17,496 bases of DNA from Paracoccaceae bacterium. Lineage in GTDB: Bacteria; Pseudomonadota; Alphaproteobacteria; Rhodobacterales; Rhodobacteraceae. This document shows, in pieces, positions 15,432-17,496 of the stretch. The position numbers were made by a program, and so were the translations under genes. The stretch covers positions 1 to 17,496 of the forward strand of contig JAFGVZ010000016.1 in the NCBI GenBank assembly GCA_016937725.1, read 5' to 3'. Under the pieces are notes generated by a model. The model made no database searches. It worked only from the letters and a program-made list of their open reading frames with translations, and had not been told where the DNA came from. Numbering within the stretch: position 1 is the first letter of the stretch; every line of letters starts with the position of its first letter.

Positions 15432-15974
15432 ATGACACTCGACTGGAAGATTGGGGGCCTGGCCTTGGGCTTCGTGTTTTTCATCGCGATGATGCTGGTC
15501 AAACCGATCGGCGTGTCCACCCAATTCGTGATCTTGGACGGGGTGGTCGCCGATGCTGTTGCATCCGCCACGATCTATGACGGGGCCGATGGCAAGCCGA
15601 CCTCGGACATCGCCTATTTCGCCAAATACGCCAAAAACATCGCCAATCCGGTGAACTACAGTTTCATCTTCGTGCTGGCCATGGCGCTTGGGGCGTTCTT
15701 GTCGTCATACCTGCGCAAGGGCGTGCAGGGAGCAGAGCGCAGCATTCCCGCATTGTGGCAGGCGAATTTCGGGCCAAGAGTGGCCAAGCGCTTCGCGGTG
15801 GCCTTCATCGGCGGGTTCATCGTGATTTTTGCCGCGCGTCTGGCCGGGGGCTGCACCTCTGGCCACATGATGTCGGGCATGTCGCAAACCGCAATTTCGG
15901 GCTTTTTGTTCGCAGCGGGTGCCTTTGCAACCGCCGTGCCAACCGCCCTGTGGCTTTACAAGAACGAGGAGTAA
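15432..15974 (+). CDS. YeeE/YedE-type membrane protein, first half-size subunit (PmpA/PmpB-like)
   Basis: Integral membrane protein of 180 residues with about four or five hydrophobic segments (about 8-24, 27-45, 74-93, 120-138, 152-173). The conserved loop ARLAGGCTSGHMMSG contains Cys141, equivalent to the GGCTSGH loop of the YeeE/YedE (DUF395) family. Full-length E. coli YeeE (about 350 residues) imports thiosulfate by passing it between conserved cysteines; two-gene half-size versions are widespread in alphaproteobacteria, often beside ArsR-type sulfide sensors. ATG 15432 has AAGGAG 7 bases upstream. The second subunit starts 5 bases after the stop. Substrate (thiosulfate, sulfide or another sulfur species) is inferred from the family only. 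Confidence 0.88.
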   Translation: MTLDWKIGGLALGFVFFIAMMLVKPIGVSTQFVILDGVVADAVASATIYDGADGKPTSDIAYFAKYAKNIANPVNYSFIFVLAMALGAFLSSYLRKGVQGAERSIPALWQANFGPRVAKRFAVAFIGGFIVIFAARLAGGCTSGHMMSGMSQTAISGFLFAAGAFATAVPTALWLYKNEE

Positions 15975-15979
15975 GAACA

Positions 15980-16567
15980 ATGGAAATCCTTCTTGCACTT
16001 GTCATTGGCGCGGCCTTCGGCGCGGTTCTTGACCGCATTGGGGCCACCAACCCATCGGTTCTGGGCAATATGCTGGCCTTGCGCGCCCTTGGCCTGATGA
16101 AGACCATCCTTCTGGGCATTGGCGTTGCTGCTGTCCTGATTTTCGGCGGTCAAATGCTGGGCTTGGTGGACGTGGCGCATATGTCCGTCAAGGCAGCCTA
16201 TTGGGGCGTTTTGCTGGGCGGTATGATGCTGGGCTTTGGCTGGGCACTGACGGGCTTTTGCCCCGGCACCGGCGTTTGCGCTGCTGCCTCGGGCCGTCGT
16301 GATGCGATGGTCTATATCCTTGGCGGTCTGGTCGGCGCTGCCGCCTACACGGCAGTCTATTCGGCGGTCAAGGCCACTGGCCTTCTGAACAATATCTGGG
16401 GCGGCAAGCTGGTGATAGGCCAGATCGCGGGTCAGGATTACCCGGCGCTGCTGCCTGTTTCGGGCGATGTGGCAGGCATTGTGATGGGGCTGGTCTTTGT
16501 TGCCATCGCCTTCGTGCTGCCAGAGCGCCCGCGCGGCGGGCAAGCCGTGCCGGTTGCGGCAGAATAA
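15980..16567 (+). CDS. YeeE/YedE-type membrane protein, second half-size subunit
   Basis: Membrane protein of 195 residues with five or six hydrophobic segments. The signature loop GWALTGFCPGTGVCAAASGR carries Cys94 and Cys100 and matches the GFCPGT loop of YeeE/YedE proteins. Together with the upstream gene it would complete a YeeE-like cysteine relay. The frame is open far upstream inside the first gene, but ATG 15980 is chosen because GAGGAG (15966-15971, overlapping the end of the first gene) sits 8 bases before it. The C-terminus is a short cytoplasmic tail. A strong terminator follows 8 bases after the stop, so the operon seems to hold just these two genes. Confidence 0.89.
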   Translation: MEILLALVIGAAFGAVLDRIGATNPSVLGNMLALRALGLMKTILLGIGVAAVLIFGGQMLGLVDVAHMSVKAAYWGVLLGGMMLGFGWALTGFCPGTGVCAAASGRRDAMVYILGGLVGAAAYTAVYSAVKATGLLNNIWGGKLVIGQIAGQDYPALLPVSGDVAGIVMGLVFVAIAFVLPERPRGGQAVPVAAE

Positions 16568-16574
16568 TCACCGT

Positions 16575-16612
16575 GGGCGCGGGCGGTTTCCTCCCCCGCG
16601 CCCTTTTCCTTT
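16575..16612 (+). terminator. Rho-independent terminator of the YeeE-like operon
   Basis: A perfect 9-bp GC stem, GGGCGCGGG (16575-16583) and CCCGCGCCC (16595-16603), with an 11-base loop, is followed by TTTTCCTTT. It closes the two-gene operon and separates it from thpR, which starts 28 bases later. Confidence 0.85.
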
Positions 16613-16639
16613 GCCACAGATTGCGGCACGGTCTTTGCC

Positions 16640-17176
16640 ATGATCCGTGCGTTTCTTGGCCTTGAGATTCCCATGCATATCGGTGCGCAGCTTTTGCTGC
16701 AAAGCCGCAAACTGCCTGTGGATCGCCCGCAACCGCCCGACAATTACCATCTGACGCTTGTCTTTCTGGGCGAACAACCGCGCCACATGCTGGAAGATCT
16801 GGACATGGCGCTGGACCGCTTTCATGCGCCGCCCGTGACAGTGCAGATTGCAGGCTTGGGTCTGTTTGGTGGTATGAAGCCAGACAATCTGCACGCGACC
16901 GTTCGTCCCGATCCGGCCTTGATGGACCTGCAAGCCCGGTTGGAACGCCTGGTTCGCCGCGCGGGGATAGAGATTGCGCGCCGCAAGTTCATACCACATG
17001 TCACGCTTGCCTATCTTCGCATGGCTAATGCAGACATAGAGCTGGCCGTCGCGCGTGATATGGGCTTTGCGACAGAGCCGTTCGTGGCAGACGCCGTGTC
17101 GCTCTTTCGGGTGCACCAAGGCAAACGCGGCAACAGCTACGACGTGATCGCGCGCTACCCGCTTTCGAACAGATAG
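16640..17176 (+). CDS. thpR: RNA 2',3'-cyclic phosphodiesterase (2'-5' RNA ligase family)
   Basis: Cytoplasmic 2H-phosphoesterase of 178 residues, the usual length. The two HxTx motifs that define the fold are HLTL (His37-Leu40) and HVTL (His120-Leu123). It opens with MIRAFLGLEIP and has the LGLFGG and NLHATV family blocks. These enzymes hydrolyse 2',3'-cyclic phosphates to 2'-phosphates and can join 2'-5' ends in vitro; the physiological substrate is unclear in bacteria. ATG 16640 has only a weak Shine-Dalgarno. Its last seven codons overlap the end of the convergent metalloprotease gene by 22 bases. Confidence 0.92.
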   Translation: MIRAFLGLEIPMHIGAQLLLQSRKLPVDRPQPPDNYHLTLVFLGEQPRHMLEDLDMALDRFHAPPVTVQIAGLGLFGGMKPDNLHATVRPDPALMDLQARLERLVRRAGIEIARRKFIPHVTLAYLRMANADIELAVARDMGFATEPFVADAVSLFRVHQGKRGNSYDVIARYPLSNR

Positions 17177-17496
17177 GCATGCAGCCCTGCACCATGGCTG
17201 CGCAACCACCCGCGACGTTGGGCATAATCGGGCATAACCCGCGCAACTGTGGCCCAATACGCGCGCGAATGGTCCATATGCACCAGATGCGCGGCTTCGT
17301 GCGCGGCGACGTAATCCTGCACTTCGGGCGGAGCCATGGCCAGACGCCAGCAAAACATTAGCCGCCCTTGCGCGGTGCATGATCCCCAGCGCGACCGCGT
17401 ATCCCGCAGGCTGACGGCGGCAACCTTACGGTCAAGTTGCGTTGCATAATGCTCTGCCATCGGCACCAGCCGGTCGCGCGCACGGGTTTTCAGAAA
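17155..17496 (-). CDS. YgjP-type zinc metallohydrolase (5' end cut by window edge)
   Basis: C-terminal 113 residues of an M48-related (WLM/DUF45) metalloprotease. The zinc site is complete: VAAHEAAHLVHMDHS has HExxH followed by the downstream His of the HMDHS block, and the preceding SLRDTRSRWGSC segment is the family's conserved RWGSC motif. YgjP homologues are about 230-250 residues, so roughly half is missing to the right of the window. An in-frame ATG exists at 17464-17466, but the frame continues to the edge with family-like sequence (FLKTRARDRLVP), so it is not the start. Biological substrates of this family are not established. Confidence 0.93.
   Translation of the reverse strand, partial: FLKTRARDRLVPMAEHYATQLDRKVAAVSLRDTRSRWGSCTAQGRLMFCWRLAMAPPEVQDYVAAHEAAHLVHMDHSRAYWATVARVMPDYAQRRGWLRSHGAGLHAYLFESG

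Overview
The window is a GC-rich chromosomal segment of an alphaproteobacterium, most likely a member of the Rhodobacterales (Rhodobacteraceae or Paracoccaceae). This rests on protein-level resemblance: the small PurL, the ArgC with a TGCNAA active-site motif, the CcmE/CcmF/CcmH set beside argC, the purL-bolA-grxD run and the ComEC without a metallo-beta-lactamase active site. Almost all of it is tightly packed housekeeping DNA. I see no transposase, integrase, phage gene, CRISPR array, tRNA or rRNA.

Layout. (1) Positions 1-2579, minus strand: gltA (citrate synthase, cut off at the window edge just after its catalytic Asp) and gltX (glutamyl-tRNA synthetase). (2) 2658-4733, plus: comEC, divergent from gltX. 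(3) 4747-7602, minus: purL, bolA and grxD, reading in that order, joining a purine-synthesis enzyme to an iron-sulfur/redox BolA-monothiol glutaredoxin pair. (4) 7603-7924: a gene-free stretch with a good candidate for an unannotated small RNA of about 78 nt on the minus strand (promoter-like boxes, a hairpin, a single-stranded CCUCCC anti-Shine-Dalgarno segment and an intrinsic terminator). (5) 7925-8824, minus: a LysR-type regulator, divergent from murI (glutamate racemase). (6) 9069-11883, plus: murI, argC, ccmE and a small SpoIIAA-like (STAS) protein. (7) 11888-15168, minus: ccmF, ccmH and a PaaG-like enoyl-CoA hydratase/isomerase, reading in that order and converging on the plus-strand group. 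(8) 15432-16567, plus: two half-size YeeE/YedE-type membrane proteins, probably a sulfur-compound importer, behind an AT-rich palindromic leader and closed by a strong terminator. (9) 16640-17176, plus: thpR (RNA 2',3'-cyclic phosphodiesterase), overlapping tail to tail with a YgjP-type zinc metalloprotease that runs off the right edge.

How the genes work together: ccmE, ccmF and ccmH form the haem-handover and ligation arm of cytochrome c maturation (System I). CcmE carries haem, CcmF/CcmH ligate it to apocytochrome, and CcmH is the thioredoxin-like reductant. They are split between two convergent units, which looks like a local inversion. BolA and GrxD are known partners that bridge a [2Fe-2S] cluster. 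The YeeE pair is a self-contained transport operon with its own promoter and terminator.

No large new system is visible. The observations most worth following are the small-RNA candidate at about 7742-7819, the palindromic leader of the YeeE-like operon at 15394-15417, and the orientation switch inside the ccm cluster.
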